In this document: piece by piece, positions 44,195 through 53,713 of the stretch
Numbering within the stretch: the first letter of the stretch is position 1
Layout: each line of letters opens with the position of its first letter
Source: AP-15 sp963789025
GTDB lineage: Bacteria; Pseudomonadota; Alphaproteobacteria; ATCC43930; CGMCC-115725
Length of the DNA: 64,000 nt
Reading direction: 5' to 3'
NCBI GenBank assembly: GCA_963789025.1
Contig: CAWBIT010000007.1
Span: 1-64,000 of the forward strand
The notes under the pieces: model-generated
Seen by the model: the letters and a program-made list of their open reading frames with translations, nothing else
The model's database searches: none
Told to the model about the DNA's origin: nothing
Program-made: the position numbers and the translations under genes

Positions 44195-44710
44195 TCAGCG
44201 CCCGCGAGGAATGGCCGAGGTCTGGGTGCCGGGCCAATTCATGATCGGGACGCTGCTGATGCTGTTTTTTGGACTGCCTTCGATGACGCGGTCGCTGTAG
44301 GCGACGTAGACCAGCACATTGCGCTGGCGATCGAAGAACCGGACGACTTGCAGCGTCTTGAAGACGAGACTGCGGCGCTCATCGAAAACCCGCTCCCCGT
44401 CCTTCAATTCGCCGGCAATTTTGATCGGTCCGACCTGGCGACAGGCGATGCTGGCATCGCTGGTGTCCTCCGCGACGCCCAACCCGCCCTTCAGCCCCCC
44501 GGTTTGGGCCCGGCTGATGTGGCAAGCGACCCCCTCGACCTTCGGGTCGTCAAAGCCGTCGACGACGATTTTGTCATTCGGCCCGAGCAGGTGGAAGCGG
44601 GTGCTGACCGAGCCGGTGGTGCCGCGCTCGGGCCGACTGAAGACCCATAACCCGAACAGAAGAACGATCGCCAAGGCCCCAGCCCCAACTATCAGACCTA
44701 ATTTCCGCAT
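44195..44710 (-). CDS. creA: CreA-family periplasmic protein
   Basis: 171 residues. An N-terminal membrane helix or uncleaved signal (LGLIVGAGALAIVLLFGLWV) precedes the CreA domain: VVDGFDDPKVEGVACHISRA, DTSDASIACRQVGPI, LVFKTLQVVRFFD, VYVAYSDRVIEGSPKNSISS. The two cysteines are conserved. Function unknown. Confidence 0.88.
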   Translation of the reverse strand: MRKLGLIVGAGALAIVLLFGLWVFSRPERGTTGSVSTRFHLLGPNDKIVVDGFDDPKVEGVACHISRAQTGGLKGGLGVAEDTSDASIACRQVGPIKIAGELKDGERVFDERRSLVFKTLQVVRFFDRQRNVLVYVAYSDRVIEGSPKNSISSVPIMNWPGTQTSAIPRGR

Positions 44711-44850
44711 GTCGCGCTCGTGATTGTCTAAGGGGAAATCCCATCCCCCGGCACATCCGCCGGGAAATCATGACGTAACCGGTTCCTATGTTATGACAAA
44801 ATGAACCAACTGGCGGGTCACTCGTTAGGGTGCGTAGCGCGAGGAGGGTT

Positions 44851-45027
44851 ATGGACAACGCAGGCGAACGGGTCGAACGGATATTCGGCCACCTTTTTTC
44901 ATCTCATCCGACACTCAAGCGGAACAGAACGCGGGGAGGCGGGCGGCGGTTCGAGACAGCGGCGACCAGGAAACCGGCTTTGGCTGCTACCACGAGGCCG
45001 AAGAGCATCGGTCGATATGCCCCGTGA
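44851..45027 (+). CDS. possible small ORF upstream of the deaminase
   Basis: 58 residues from ATG 44851, preceded by GAGGAGGG only a few bases away. Its stop overlaps a GTG (GTGA at 45024) that opens the deaminase frame. The protein is basic and has no recognised family. The strong ribosome site is the only support. The rest of 44711-45074 holds nothing else recognisable. Confidence 0.25.
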   Translation: MDNAGERVERIFGHLFSSHPTLKRNRTRGGGRRFETAATRKPALAATTRPKSIGRYAP

Positions 45028-45074
45028 GCAGGACACGCCGGGGTTATGCGCGAGCAACGGGGCATCACGACACT

Positions 45075-45716
45075 ATGGAGATGTCATGCGACGCAACGGA
45101 CGAAGCAATGATGGCGCGTTGCATCGAACTGTCGCGGATCGCGGTGAGCAAAGGCGAATATCCGTTTGGCACAGTAATCGCGTTGGACGGGCAAATCGTG
45201 GCGGAAGGGATCAACAGCTGTATGCGAGACGGCGACGTGAGCCGTCACGCGGAGATCATCGCCCTTTCGCAGGCGCAAAGGACGGTCGGTCGGGAGCGGC
45301 TTCGCCGCTATACGCTTTACAGCAATATCGAGCCATGCGCGATGTGCGCCTATTGCATACGCGAGGCCTGGATCAGCCGCGTGGTCTATGCCCTCAACTC
45401 TCCGGTCATGGGCGGCCTCTCGAAGTGGAATGTTTTGCGTGACGACGGTCTGTCGGATCGCATACCCGAGATTTTCGGTGCGGTGCCCGAGGTCGTCAGC
45501 GGGGTCCTGCTGCATGAGGCCCAACAAGCTTGGCGGGACTGGAGCCCCTTCGCATGGGAGATGATCAAGTTACGCGGATTGCTGACCGCGCCGTGCGCAC
45601 AGGACGGCCATATCCATCTGCGACCCGCCCATAGCCGCTCGCTATGGCATTACTTGCACATCCTGTTCATGCGAAGCGCGCGATCTCGCAGAAGAGCGCA
45701 ACGTTTTATGACCTAG
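45075..45716 (+). CDS. nucleoside/cytidine deaminase-family protein
   Basis: 213 residues. The zinc site is complete: HAE in SRHAEIIALSQAQ and PCxxC in NIEPCAMCAYCIRE, in the arrangement of the tadA/guanine-deaminase group; GEYPFGTVIALDGQIVAEGIN opens the domain. After AWEMIKLRGLL the last ~45 residues (RPAHSRSLWHYLHILF...) have no likeness and overlap the next gene. GTG 45024 is an alternative start. Substrate unknown. Confidence 0.8.
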   Translation: MEMSCDATDEAMMARCIELSRIAVSKGEYPFGTVIALDGQIVAEGINSCMRDGDVSRHAEIIALSQAQRTVGRERLRRYTLYSNIEPCAMCAYCIREAWISRVVYALNSPVMGGLSKWNVLRDDGLSDRIPEIFGAVPEVVSGVLLHEAQQAWRDWSPFAWEMIKLRGLLTAPCAQDGHIHLRPAHSRSLWHYLHILFMRSARSRRRAQRFMT

Positions 45717-46506
45717 CCGCTTCGCCCCGGAGCATTCATTTTTGGATCGACTTGCTCGTGGATAACGCTATCGAAATCACCGACGCTAGGGGGGCTGTGG
45801 GCGTCATTGGCCGCCGAGGCACCCCGCACGGTCCCTTCCGGCGCTGCCTGCGTCGTCTGATTCACTTCTTCTCCTATCATCTAATTCTCGCTCGTCAGCG
45901 GACCACGATGACGCGAGCCGGCGGCTTTCGTCTCGTCGTGCACCCCACAGTATTTCATCCGCGCTATTTCCTCAGCAGCGGATACTTTGCCGAATTCATA
46001 AGTCACCTCGACCTGAGGGGCAAACGCGTCGTCGATGTCGGAACGGGATCGGGCATCCTCGCGCTCGCGGCGGCGCGCGTCGGCGCCGAAAGCGTGATAG
46101 CCGCCGATATCAATCCGAACGCCGCGCTGACGGCTGCAGAAAACGCGCGCGCCAATGGCGTCGACGATCGCGTCAGCGCTCTGTGCTCCAACCTGCTCTC
46201 CGCACTCGCGCCGCGGCCGCTATTCGACGTGATTTTATCGAGTCCCCCAAGCATGCGGGCAAGCCGCGTGATCTCGCCGATCGCGGCTGGCATGCCGGCC
46301 CACACTATTGCGACATAGCAGCTCTATTCGACCAGTCTCGCGAACGCCTAAAACCAGGAGGTTGTCTATATGTAATGGTTTCGTCGGATTCCGACCTCGA
46401 ACTGTTCAGCGCGTTTATCACGAAAGCGGGTTTCCAAGCGCAGCTTGTCGCCGAGCGTTCGATATTTATCGAGTTTTTTCTTCTCTATTTATTGCGGGTC
46501 TGCTAA
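45644..46506 (+). pseudogene. class I SAM methyltransferase broken by a one-base deletion
   Basis: The first frame (to 46318) contains FHPRYFLSSGYFAEFI, motif I VVDVGTGSGILALAAARVGA, VIAADINPNAALTAAENA and motif IV DVILSSPP. At the C5 run 46244-46248 the frame is lost. One added C restores SSPPKHAGKPRD...PHYCDIAALFDQSRERLKPGG...LYVMVSSD, which runs to 46506. The domain resembles HemK/PrmA-like small-molecule or protein methyltransferases. The start is unclear because it overlaps the deaminase gene by 73 bases. It may be an assembly error. Confidence 0.6.
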
Positions 46507-46515
46507 GGCGCGAGT

Positions 46516-47313
46516 TCAACCGACGGGGCCGAATAGCCAGAGGATCCAGGTGGCGAGCGCAAGGAAGGGGCCGAAAGGCAACGCCGAATGGATCTCGAGG
46601 CGAATGCCGGCGAGGCGCAGAAAGCCTGCGGCGGCGAGCGCCGACAGCGCCGCGAGAAGGATCGTCTGCGGCAGGGCGGCGGCGCCGAGCCAAGCGCCGG
46701 AAGCGGCCAGCAGCTTGGCGTCGCCCCCGCCCAGTCCCTCGCGGCCGCGCAATCTGCGGTAGAGGGCCGCGATCGCCATCAAACTAAAGTAACCGAGCGC
46801 CGCGCCCAGAGCACGGTCCGTCAGCTGATCGGGATTGAACAGGAAGGCGGCAGCAAGGCCGGCGATGATCAGCGGCAAGGTCAGAGCGTCGGGCAATAGC
46901 CAGCAGCGCAGGTCGATCCAGCCGAGAGCGAGTAGCCACCAGCCGAGAAGACAATCGAGCCAGGCGCCCTGCCCGCCATCGATCGGCCCGCCATCGATCA
47001 GCACGGCGGCAAGCGCGATCGCCAAGGCGGCCAGCTCGACCCCCGGATAGAACCAGCCGAGAGGCTGGTTGCAATAACGGCACCGTCCCGCCGCCGCGAG
47101 CCAGCTGAGGATCGGCACGAGGTCGCGCACCCGCAGCGTGGCGCCGCACGCGTCGCAATGCGACCGGCCCCGAGCGATCGGCGTGCCCTCCGGCAGACGC
47201 CGGATCAGGAGACCGAGAAAACTGCCGATGAAGGGCGCAACCAGCACGAGGCTCCATTCCGCCGTGCCCACTTCGGTTAATCGGTCGAGCAATCCCGTGG
47301 CGTACGCTTGCAC
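46516..47313 (-). CDS. gspO: prepilin peptidase / N-methyltransferase (GspO/PilD)
   Basis: 265 residues. A zinc-binding pair of CxxC motifs (CDACGATLRVRDLVPILSWL; CRYCNQPLGWFYPGVEL) is followed by six membrane helices with the aspartyl-protease residues in GWIDLRCWLLPDALTLP and GLGGGDAKLLAASGAWLG. The start is taken at GTG 47313 with GGAAGG upstream; the frame stays open to 47415, where it would overlap gspE. It cleaves the pseudopilins encoded rightward from here. Divergent from gspE. Confidence 0.88.
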   Translation of the reverse strand: MQAYATGLLDRLTEVGTAEWSLVLVAPFIGSFLGLLIRRLPEGTPIARGRSHCDACGATLRVRDLVPILSWLAAAGRCRYCNQPLGWFYPGVELAALAIALAAVLIDGGPIDGGQGAWLDCLLGWWLLALGWIDLRCWLLPDALTLPLIIAGLAAAFLFNPDQLTDRALGAALGYFSLMAIAALYRRLRGREGLGGGDAKLLAASGAWLGAAALPQTILLAALSALAAAGFLRLAGIRLEIHSALPFGPFLALATWILWLFGPVG

Positions 47314-47383
47314 TCGCCCGCAACCCTTCCTTGAGCTATTCTGTTCGGTGAGCAGTGGCGCCCGCTCGTGATATAATGCCCCC

Positions 47384-49123
47384 ATGACTTTCGAGCCTAT
47401 CGCTTCTCCAAGCAATCAGGACGGCGGAGAATTGGTCGCCAAGCTCGGCGTGAGCCTGGTCGACAGCGGGACCATCGACCGGCGCACCTTGGACCGCGCA
47501 CGCCGCGTCGCGGCTGAGACTGGGGGCCGCCTCGATCAGGTCTTGACCCAGCTCGGCCTGGTCAGCGATCGCGGCCTTGCCGAAGCCTTGGCGCAGCTGA
47601 TTGCGGCGCCGCTGGTCGGGGCCGCGGATTATCCCGACGCGCCGCTGCTCCACGATCGGCTCAAACCCAAATTTCTGCGCCGAGTTCGGGCAATACCGAT
47701 CGCGGCGACGGAGGATCGGGCAACTCTTGCGATGGCCGATCCGCTCGACAACTTCGCGCGCGACGCTATCGCAGCGGCGATTCACCGGCCCGTCTCTGTG
47801 GCAGTGGCAGTGCCGATCGAGCTCGAGGCGGCTCTCGAACGGCTCTATGCCGAATTAAGCGACGGCAGCGATGCCGCAGAGATGCTCGACGAGATGGTCA
47901 CTGACGCCGAGCCGGCCGAAGAAGATGCGGAGCGGCTGAAAGATCTTGCGAGTGAGGCGCCGGTCATCCGGCTCGTCAATCAGCTGATCGCGCGGGCGGT
48001 CGAAACGCACGCCTCGGACGTCCATCTCGAGCCGTTTCCGGACCGGCTGCGGATACGCTATCGCTATGACGGCGTGCTGCACGAGGTCGAGCCGCCCCCG
48101 GCGCGCCTTCAGGCCGCCGTCATATCGCGCATCAAGATCATGGCGCGGCTCGACATCGCCGAACGCCGGCTGCCCCAGGACGGCCGTATCAAGCTGACGG
48201 TGCGCGGCCACGAGATCGATTTTCGGGTTTCGTCGGTCCCCTCGCTGCACGGCGAGAAGGTCGTCTTGCGCATCCTCGACCGAACCGCTGTCGAGTTCGA
48301 CTACGCCAAGCTCGGCCTGCCTGCCGACATCCGGCAAGGGATCGAACGCGCGCTCGATCTGCCGAACGGCATGGTGCTGGTGACCGGACCCACGGGCAGC
48401 GGCAAGACGACGACGCTCTATACCGGGCTGTTAAAGCTGAACACGGTGGCGCGCAACGTCGTAACCGTCGAAGACCCGATCGAGTATCAGCTGACCGGCA
48501 TCAACCAGATCCAGGTGAAGCCGCAAATCGGGCTGAATTTCGCGAGCCTGCTGCGCTCGATCCTGCGGCAGGACCCCGACGTCATCATGATCGGCGAAAT
48601 CCGCGATCTCGAAACCGTGCAGATCGCGGTGCAGGCGGCGCTGACCGGCCATCTCGTGCTGTCGACCATCCATACGAATTCGGCCGCCGCGACGATGACG
48701 CGTCTGCGCGACATGGGGCTCGAAGATTATTTGATGACGGCGACACTGAAGGCGGTCTTGGCGCAACGGCTCGTCCGCCGGCTATGTGCGGTGTGCAAGA
48801 CTCCCGATCCGGCGCCGTCGGCGCTGATCGAACGGTTCGGTCTCGAACGCCTCGCTCCGGTCGAGGCGATCACCCTTTTTCATCCGAAAGGGTGCCCCGC
48901 CTGCCGCGGCACCGGCTATAGCGGCCGGCGGGCCATTGCCGAGCTCCTGGTGCCGAACAGGGCGATCGACCGTTTGATCTTCGAGGGTGCCGATGACGCC
49001 GCGATCGAGTGCGCCGCGGTCGAACAAGGCATGCGCCCGATCTTCGACAACGGCTTGCTCGCGGTAATCGAGGGCGACACCACGATCGAGGAGGTCGTGC
49101 GCTGCATCCGGAGTGAGGCCTAG
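47384..49123 (+). CDS. gspE: type II secretion ATPase GspE
   Basis: 579 residues: N1-type domain (~20-165), Walker A LVTGPTGSGKTTTLY, Asp box VEDPIEYQLTGINQIQV, Walker B ILRQDPDVIMIGEIRD, His box LVLSTIHTNSAAAT, and a zinc-binding CAVCKTPDP...CPACRGTGY. Hexameric cytoplasmic motor for pseudopilus assembly. First gene of the rightward gsp operon. Confidence 0.95.
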   Translation: MTFEPIASPSNQDGGELVAKLGVSLVDSGTIDRRTLDRARRVAAETGGRLDQVLTQLGLVSDRGLAEALAQLIAAPLVGAADYPDAPLLHDRLKPKFLRRVRAIPIAATEDRATLAMADPLDNFARDAIAAAIHRPVSVAVAVPIELEAALERLYAELSDGSDAAEMLDEMVTDAEPAEEDAERLKDLASEAPVIRLVNQLIARAVETHASDVHLEPFPDRLRIRYRYDGVLHEVEPPPARLQAAVISRIKIMARLDIAERRLPQDGRIKLTVRGHEIDFRVSSVPSLHGEKVVLRILDRTAVEFDYAKLGLPADIRQGIERALDLPNGMVLVTGPTGSGKTTTLYTGLLKLNTVARNVVTVEDPIEYQLTGINQIQVKPQIGLNFASLLRSILRQDPDVIMIGEIRDLETVQIAVQAALTGHLVLSTIHTNSAAATMTRLRDMGLEDYLMTATLKAVLAQRLVRRLCAVCKTPDPAPSALIERFGLERLAPVEAITLFHPKGCPACRGTGYSGRRAIAELLVPNRAIDRLIFEGADDAAIECAAVEQGMRPIFDNGLLAVIEGDTTIEEVVRCIRSEA

Positions 49124-49124
49124 G

Positions 49125-50348
49125 ATGCCGTCCTTTCGCTGGTCAGCGGTAAATCCCGGCGGTGATGTCGCCCGCGGCGTCATGGAGGCGCCGGATCGGG
49201 CGGCGGTCGTCGAGCGGCTGCAGCGGCAGGGGCAAATCGTGCTGCGCGCCGACGTAGCTTCGGGGCGCGGGGGCTGGGCCGACTTCTTGCAGATCGAGCT
49301 CGGCCGTGGTCGGGGCCTCGATAAAGCCGCGCTCGGCGAGGTCACCCGCGAGTTGTCGATCATGCTAGGGGCGGGGCAGGATCTCGATCGCGCGCTGCGT
49401 TTTATCGTGGAAAACACCCGCAATGCCCGGGCCCGGGGAATTCTCGGCAATGTGCGCGACAAGGTGCGTTCCGGAAGCTCGCTCGCCGCCGCGCTCGCTG
49501 CCGAGCCACGAAGCTTCTCCAAGCTCTATGTCGGCCTGGTGCGAGCCGGAGAGGCGGGCGGCACTTTGTCCGCGACGCTCGATCGCCTGGCGACCCTCCT
49601 CGAGCGCGAGCGCAGCCTCAGCGCCAATTTGCGTTCGGCGCTGATCTATCCGGCGCTGCTGGTTGTCGCGGCGATCGGCTCGATCGTGCTGCTGCTCGAT
49701 TACGTGCTGCCGCAGTTCGCCCCGATTTTCGAACAGGCCGGCGCCGAGCTGCCCGCCGCTACCCGCGTGCTGATGACCGTCGGGATGGTCGTTGGCGCCT
49801 TGGCGCCCTGGCTGTTCCTGGCGCTTTTGGCGGGCGTGTTGATCGCCCGGCAATTACTGATGCGGCCTGCCTACCGCCTGAAGGTTGATCGCTTGCTGCT
49901 TCGTCTGCCGGTGGCCGGCGGGTTGTTGCGCGAGACCCTCGCGGCTCGCCTCACCCGCACGCTCGGCAGCCTGTTGCAGAATGGCGTCCCGTTGATTTCG
50001 GCCCTCGGCATCGCCAAGGATGCGCTCGGCAATCTCGCTGCCGCCGCCGCGGTCGAAGCGGCAGCGCTTGGCGCAAAGGGCGGCGGCGGCCTCGCCCGGC
50101 CGCTCGCCGCCGCCGGCGTATTCCCGGCGCGAACCATCCACCTGCTGCAGCTTGGTGAGGAGGCCGCGCAGCTCTCGTCGATGGCGCTCAAGGCCGCCGA
50201 TATCCACGACGAGCAAGCGCGCCTGATGATGCAGCGGCTCGTCGCGCTCGCGGTCCCGATGATCACGATTGCGATGGGTCTCGCCGTCGCCGGGATTGTC
50301 AGCGCTCTGCTGACGGCAATGCTGAGCCTCAATGATCTCGCAGTGTAG
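49125..50348 (+). CDS. gspF: type II secretion inner-membrane platform GspF
   Basis: 407 residues with two GspF domains, each ending in membrane helices: FSKLYVGLVRAGEAGGTLSATLDRLA and PARTIHLLQLGEEAAQLSSM, plus LRSALIYPALLVVAAIGSIV. It starts two bases after the gspE stop. The final helix pair runs to MLSLNDLAV, and its end overlaps the gspH start. Confidence 0.94.
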   Translation: MPSFRWSAVNPGGDVARGVMEAPDRAAVVERLQRQGQIVLRADVASGRGGWADFLQIELGRGRGLDKAALGEVTRELSIMLGAGQDLDRALRFIVENTRNARARGILGNVRDKVRSGSSLAAALAAEPRSFSKLYVGLVRAGEAGGTLSATLDRLATLLERERSLSANLRSALIYPALLVVAAIGSIVLLLDYVLPQFAPIFEQAGAELPAATRVLMTVGMVVGALAPWLFLALLAGVLIARQLLMRPAYRLKVDRLLLRLPVAGGLLRETLAARLTRTLGSLLQNGVPLISALGIAKDALGNLAAAAAVEAAALGAKGGGGLARPLAAAGVFPARTIHLLQLGEEAAQLSSMALKAADIHDEQARLMMQRLVALAVPMITIAMGLAVAGIVSALLTAMLSLNDLAV

Positions 50349-50808
50349 CACCTCCCGGCCCGATCGGGAGCGCTGTTCCGGCTTTACTCTGATCGAGGTC
50401 ATCGTCACCCTTGCCATTCTCGGTTTAGCGCTGGTTATCGTTGCCGGTTACAAACCGCCCTGGAGCAGCGGGCTCGGGCTCAAGGGCGCGGCCTCCGAGC
50501 TCGCCTCGGAACTGCGCCTGGCGCGGTCGGAGGCGATAGCGAGCAATCGACCGGTGGCCTTCGATCTCGATGTGAACGACCACCTTTATCGCGTGGGCAC
50601 GGGAGCGAAGCGCGGCCTGCCAACCAATCTTTCGATCAAACTGCTGACCATAAGCGGCGAGAGCCGCGGAGCCAATGTCGGCGACATCCGCTTCAACCCC
50701 GACGGCAGTTCCACCGGGGGCAGGATTGCTCTTGCCGACGGCAAGCAGCGGGTGGCCGTCGGTGTCGACTGGCTGACCGGGAGGGTGAGTGTCGCCGATC
50801 TGCGGTGA
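50332..50808 (+). CDS. gspH: minor pseudopilin GspH
   Basis: 158 residues. The prepilin cleavage motif is CSG-FTLIEVIVTLAILGLALV (Gly before Phe, Glu at +5), followed by a GspH-type beta domain (SELRLARSEAIASNRPVAFDLD). Overlaps gspF by 17 bases. Confidence 0.9.
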   Translation: MISQCSTSRPDRERCSGFTLIEVIVTLAILGLALVIVAGYKPPWSSGLGLKGAASELASELRLARSEAIASNRPVAFDLDVNDHLYRVGTGAKRGLPTNLSIKLLTISGESRGANVGDIRFNPDGSSTGGRIALADGKQRVAVGVDWLTGRVSVADLR

Positions 50809-50815
50809 GCGCACG

Positions 50816-51220
50816 ATGCGAGGCAACGGCTTCACCCTGCTCGAGGTCGTCGTCGCGCTGGCAATCGCCGGGTTGGCCTTGGTGGGGCTGTTCCGCGCGG
50901 GAAGCGGGGGGCTCTTTGCCGTGGATACCGCGGCGCGGGCCGAGGAAGCCGTTCAGCGCGCCCGGTCGCATCTCGCGGCGGTCGGGCGCGACGCCGCGTT
51001 GGTCGAGGGTGAATTAACCGGAGATGACGGCGGCGGCTACCGCTGGACGCTCCGCGTCTCACCGCTGACCTCGCGGCAGTCCGTGGCGCAGGACGGCGTA
51101 ACACCGGTATCCACCACCCTGTTCAATGTGGAGGTCGCAATCTCGTGGCCCGGACATGAGGGCGACCGGTCGGTGGTGCTGAGAACCTTGCGCCTCGGCA
51201 CCGCGGGGACGAGCCGGTGA
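50816..51220 (+). CDS. gspI: minor pseudopilin GspI
   Basis: 134 residues. The very short leader MRGNG is followed by FTLLEVVVALAIAGLALVGL with Glu at +5. The remainder is GspI-like (WTLRVSPLTS...NVEVAISWPG). Its stop overlaps the gspJ GTG. Confidence 0.9.
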   Translation: MRGNGFTLLEVVVALAIAGLALVGLFRAGSGGLFAVDTAARAEEAVQRARSHLAAVGRDAALVEGELTGDDGGGYRWTLRVSPLTSRQSVAQDGVTPVSTTLFNVEVAISWPGHEGDRSVVLRTLRLGTAGTSR

Positions 51221-51843
51221 GCCCGCCGGTGAACCGGCGCGTCTTCGTCCGGCAGGGTGGGTTCACTCTGCTCGAAATGCTCGTCGTCGTGACGGTGCTC
51301 GGCTTCCTGATAATCGGCCTAACGCAAGGCGTGCGCACCGGGCTCACACTATGGGAGGCGCAGTCTCGGCGGGTGGGCGAAACCGCCGAGCTCGACGCGG
51401 CAGCGCGCGTTCTGCGCGCCCTGCTGAGCGGGATCGCGCCTTCTCCGTCTTTCGGCCCGGCGGCCGGCGCCTCGGGTAGCGTGGAGCTGAAGGGCAGCAC
51501 TGCAAGCCTGGCCTTCGTCGGCGATCTGCCGACCGGGCTCGGAACCAGCCAGCGTGCCGACATCACGCTGGAGCTGAGCCGCGGTCGGCTCGTCTTACGC
51601 TGGACCCCGCACCGCCACGAGCTTTCGACCGCCGCGGCCACCCCGCCCACCGAAACTGAATTGCTGGGCAATGTCGAGCGCCTCGATCTGGCTTATTGGG
51701 GTACGTCTCCTTCGGGGCAGGAAACCGGGTGGCAAGCACAGTGGGACGGCCCGGCAATTCCAGAACTCATCCGCGTCCGCCTGGCCTTCGGCAAAAACGA
51801 CCGGCGCCGTTTTCCGGATTTGATTGCCGCTCCTCAGTCGTGA
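51217..51843 (+). CDS. gspJ: minor pseudopilin GspJ
   Basis: 208 residues. GTG start overlapping the gspI stop (GTGA); leader to QGG, then FTLLEMLVVVTVLGFLIIGL with Glu at +5. C-terminal ELLGNVERLDLAYWG and IRVRLAFGKNDRRRFPDL fit GspJ. Followed by a 239-base gap (51844-52082) with no gene, where gspK often lies in other systems; it may hold a second promoter. Confidence 0.88.
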   Translation: MSPPVNRRVFVRQGGFTLLEMLVVVTVLGFLIIGLTQGVRTGLTLWEAQSRRVGETAELDAAARVLRALLSGIAPSPSFGPAAGASGSVELKGSTASLAFVGDLPTGLGTSQRADITLELSRGRLVLRWTPHRHELSTAAATPPTETELLGNVERLDLAYWGTSPSGQETGWQAQWDGPAIPELIRVRLAFGKNDRRRFPDLIAAPQS

Positions 51844-52082
51844 GATCTACGAACAATTCGCGTTACGGCACCCGGCGCCCACTGTTGTGGCCGCGTCTCG
51901 CCCCTTGTTTGCCGCCGCAAATCAAGCATTTCCCGGCAAACTTGCCTTGATCGAGCCATATTCGGCAAATCTTCTGTAGGGCAGAAAGCTGAGGGGTGGA
52001 GAGCCTTTCTGTATCACTGCCGCCTATAGGGAGACAGCGGCGGCGGTGCAGGGTGGATTTAGATCGGCTTCGTCTCGGGACC

Positions 52083-53120
52083 ATGTTACGCGAGTTCTTT
52101 GCTTGGTGGTGCGCACAGCTTGCGGACTTGATGCCGCAGGAATTGCGCCGGACTGCGCTGGGCGCTGGCGATGCGCTGGTAATTACTCCGATCGGGCCCT
52201 TGGGGCAGGGGGTCGAGGCTGTTGCGGTCGATCAGCGCCATAACGGCAGGGAAAGCCCGCTCGGCCATTTTGCTCTCGGAGCCGTCGGGATGGCCGACCT
52301 GCCCCGCGTGGCGGGCAAGACCACGGTACTTCGCCTCGGCGAGGCCGATGTGCTGGGAAAGACCGTCAGCCTGCCACTCGCTGCCGAACGAGAGCTCGAC
52401 CAAGCGCTCGCTTTCGAAATGGACCGCGAGACCCCGTTCACGGCGGAGGAACTCTACTGGAACCATCGAGTTACCGGGACCGACCGGCAAAACGGGCGGC
52501 TATCGGTACGGCTCTCGCTAGTACCGAAGGTGAACCTCGACCCGCTGCTCGCCGATCTCGCTACAGTTGGAATTCGGCCGCGGCGGGTGGAAATTGCCGA
52601 CGGTCCCGACAAAGGGATTTACCTGCCGCTCAACGGGGACGGAACTCGCAAGCATCACGCCTCGCATCGCCGGCTCTGGCCGGCCGCCGCGTGCTGCGCG
52701 GCTCTGGCGTTGGCCGCCTTGGTAACGCCCTTCGTACGTCAAGAGCTGACCTTGGCGTCTCTCAACCGTCAAGTGGCAGCCGCCCGAGCCGCCGCCGCAG
52801 AGGCCGACAACCTGCGCCAGGATATCGATCGCCTGTCGGGCAGTGCCGGCTTTATCGAAAGCGAGCGCGACAATGCCGGGCGGCCCCTAGTCGTATTGGC
52901 GGCCACGACCCGCACGCTGCCTGACGATACCTACCTGACCGAGATGGAGCTGCGGCAACGGAAACTGACGCTAAGCGGCCGCTCTGCCGGGGCCGCCCGG
53001 TTGATCGGAGCGCTCGCCGTCGATCCGGAGTTCCGAAATCCCGGCTTTTCGGCGCCCGTCACCCGGCTCGAGGCCCTCAAGGCCGAGCTTTTCACGATCA
53101 ACGCGGAGGTCAGGCCGTAG
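52083..53120 (+). CDS. gspL: type II secretion protein GspL (PilM/PilN-like)
   Basis: 345 residues: a cytoplasmic actin-like part with LGKTVSLPLAAERELDQALAFEMDRETPF, one membrane helix (LWPAAACCAALALAALVTPF), and a periplasmic coiled-coil plus ferredoxin-like part (LVVLAATTRTLPDDTYLTEM). Bridges GspE to the periplasm. The start is ATG 52083. Confidence 0.85.
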   Translation: MLREFFAWWCAQLADLMPQELRRTALGAGDALVITPIGPLGQGVEAVAVDQRHNGRESPLGHFALGAVGMADLPRVAGKTTVLRLGEADVLGKTVSLPLAAERELDQALAFEMDRETPFTAEELYWNHRVTGTDRQNGRLSVRLSLVPKVNLDPLLADLATVGIRPRRVEIADGPDKGIYLPLNGDGTRKHHASHRRLWPAAACCAALALAALVTPFVRQELTLASLNRQVAAARAAAAEADNLRQDIDRLSGSAGFIESERDNAGRPLVVLAATTRTLPDDTYLTEMELRQRKLTLSGRSAGAARLIGALAVDPEFRNPGFSAPVTRLEALKAELFTINAEVRP

Positions 53121-53134
53121 CCTCGTTTACCGCC

Positions 53135-53713
53135 ATGCCGACTGGCCGGCGAGGCCAGCTTTTGGCGCTGAGCTTGCTGTTCGTCGCGCTGGGAGGCGTC
53201 TACTTCGTGGCCGTCTCGCCTTTGCTCGGGCTCTACGCCGAGCGCGCTGATGTGCTGGAGAATCGGCGCATGCTGGTGCCGCGGCTGCGCGCCGCTGCGG
53301 ACGAGCTGCCGGCTCTGCGCGCCCGGGTCGAGCAGCTGCGTGCGGCTGCCGGGACACGCAAGATCACCTTGGATGGTGCCAGCGATGCGATAGCTGCGGC
53401 TACGCTGCAAAGCCGCATAGAGGAGCTTGCCACCTCCGCCGGCGCGACGATCGGCAGCACCGAAAGCCTTCCGGCCGAGGCGCGCCCAGGCTATCGCCGC
53501 ATCGGACTGCGCTACGTCCTCAGCGGGTCCTACGAGACGCTGGTCAAATTCCTCGCCAAACTCGAATCCGCCACTCCGCCTCTGGTGATCGACAATCTGC
53601 ATATCCACGGGGTGCTGAGGCGGCCCGGCACGCCGGCGGCTGCGGGGCTCGATGCCGGCCTGGATGTTTACGCTTACCGTGATGGTGAAAAATCGGCGGC
53701 GGTCAAGCAATGA
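53135..53713 (+). CDS. gspM: type II secretion protein GspM
   Basis: 192 residues: an N-terminal membrane helix (LLALSLLFVALGGVYFVAVS), a coiled-coil (LPALRARVEQLRAAAG) and a periplasmic ferredoxin-like domain (LRYVLSGSYETLVKFLAKLE...VIDNLHIHG) of the T2SSM subtype b. It overlaps the next gene by four bases. Confidence 0.85.
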   Translation: MPTGRRGQLLALSLLFVALGGVYFVAVSPLLGLYAERADVLENRRMLVPRLRAAADELPALRARVEQLRAAAGTRKITLDGASDAIAAATLQSRIEELATSAGATIGSTESLPAEARPGYRRIGLRYVLSGSYETLVKFLAKLESATPPLVIDNLHIHGVLRRPGTPAAAGLDAGLDVYAYRDGEKSAAVKQ

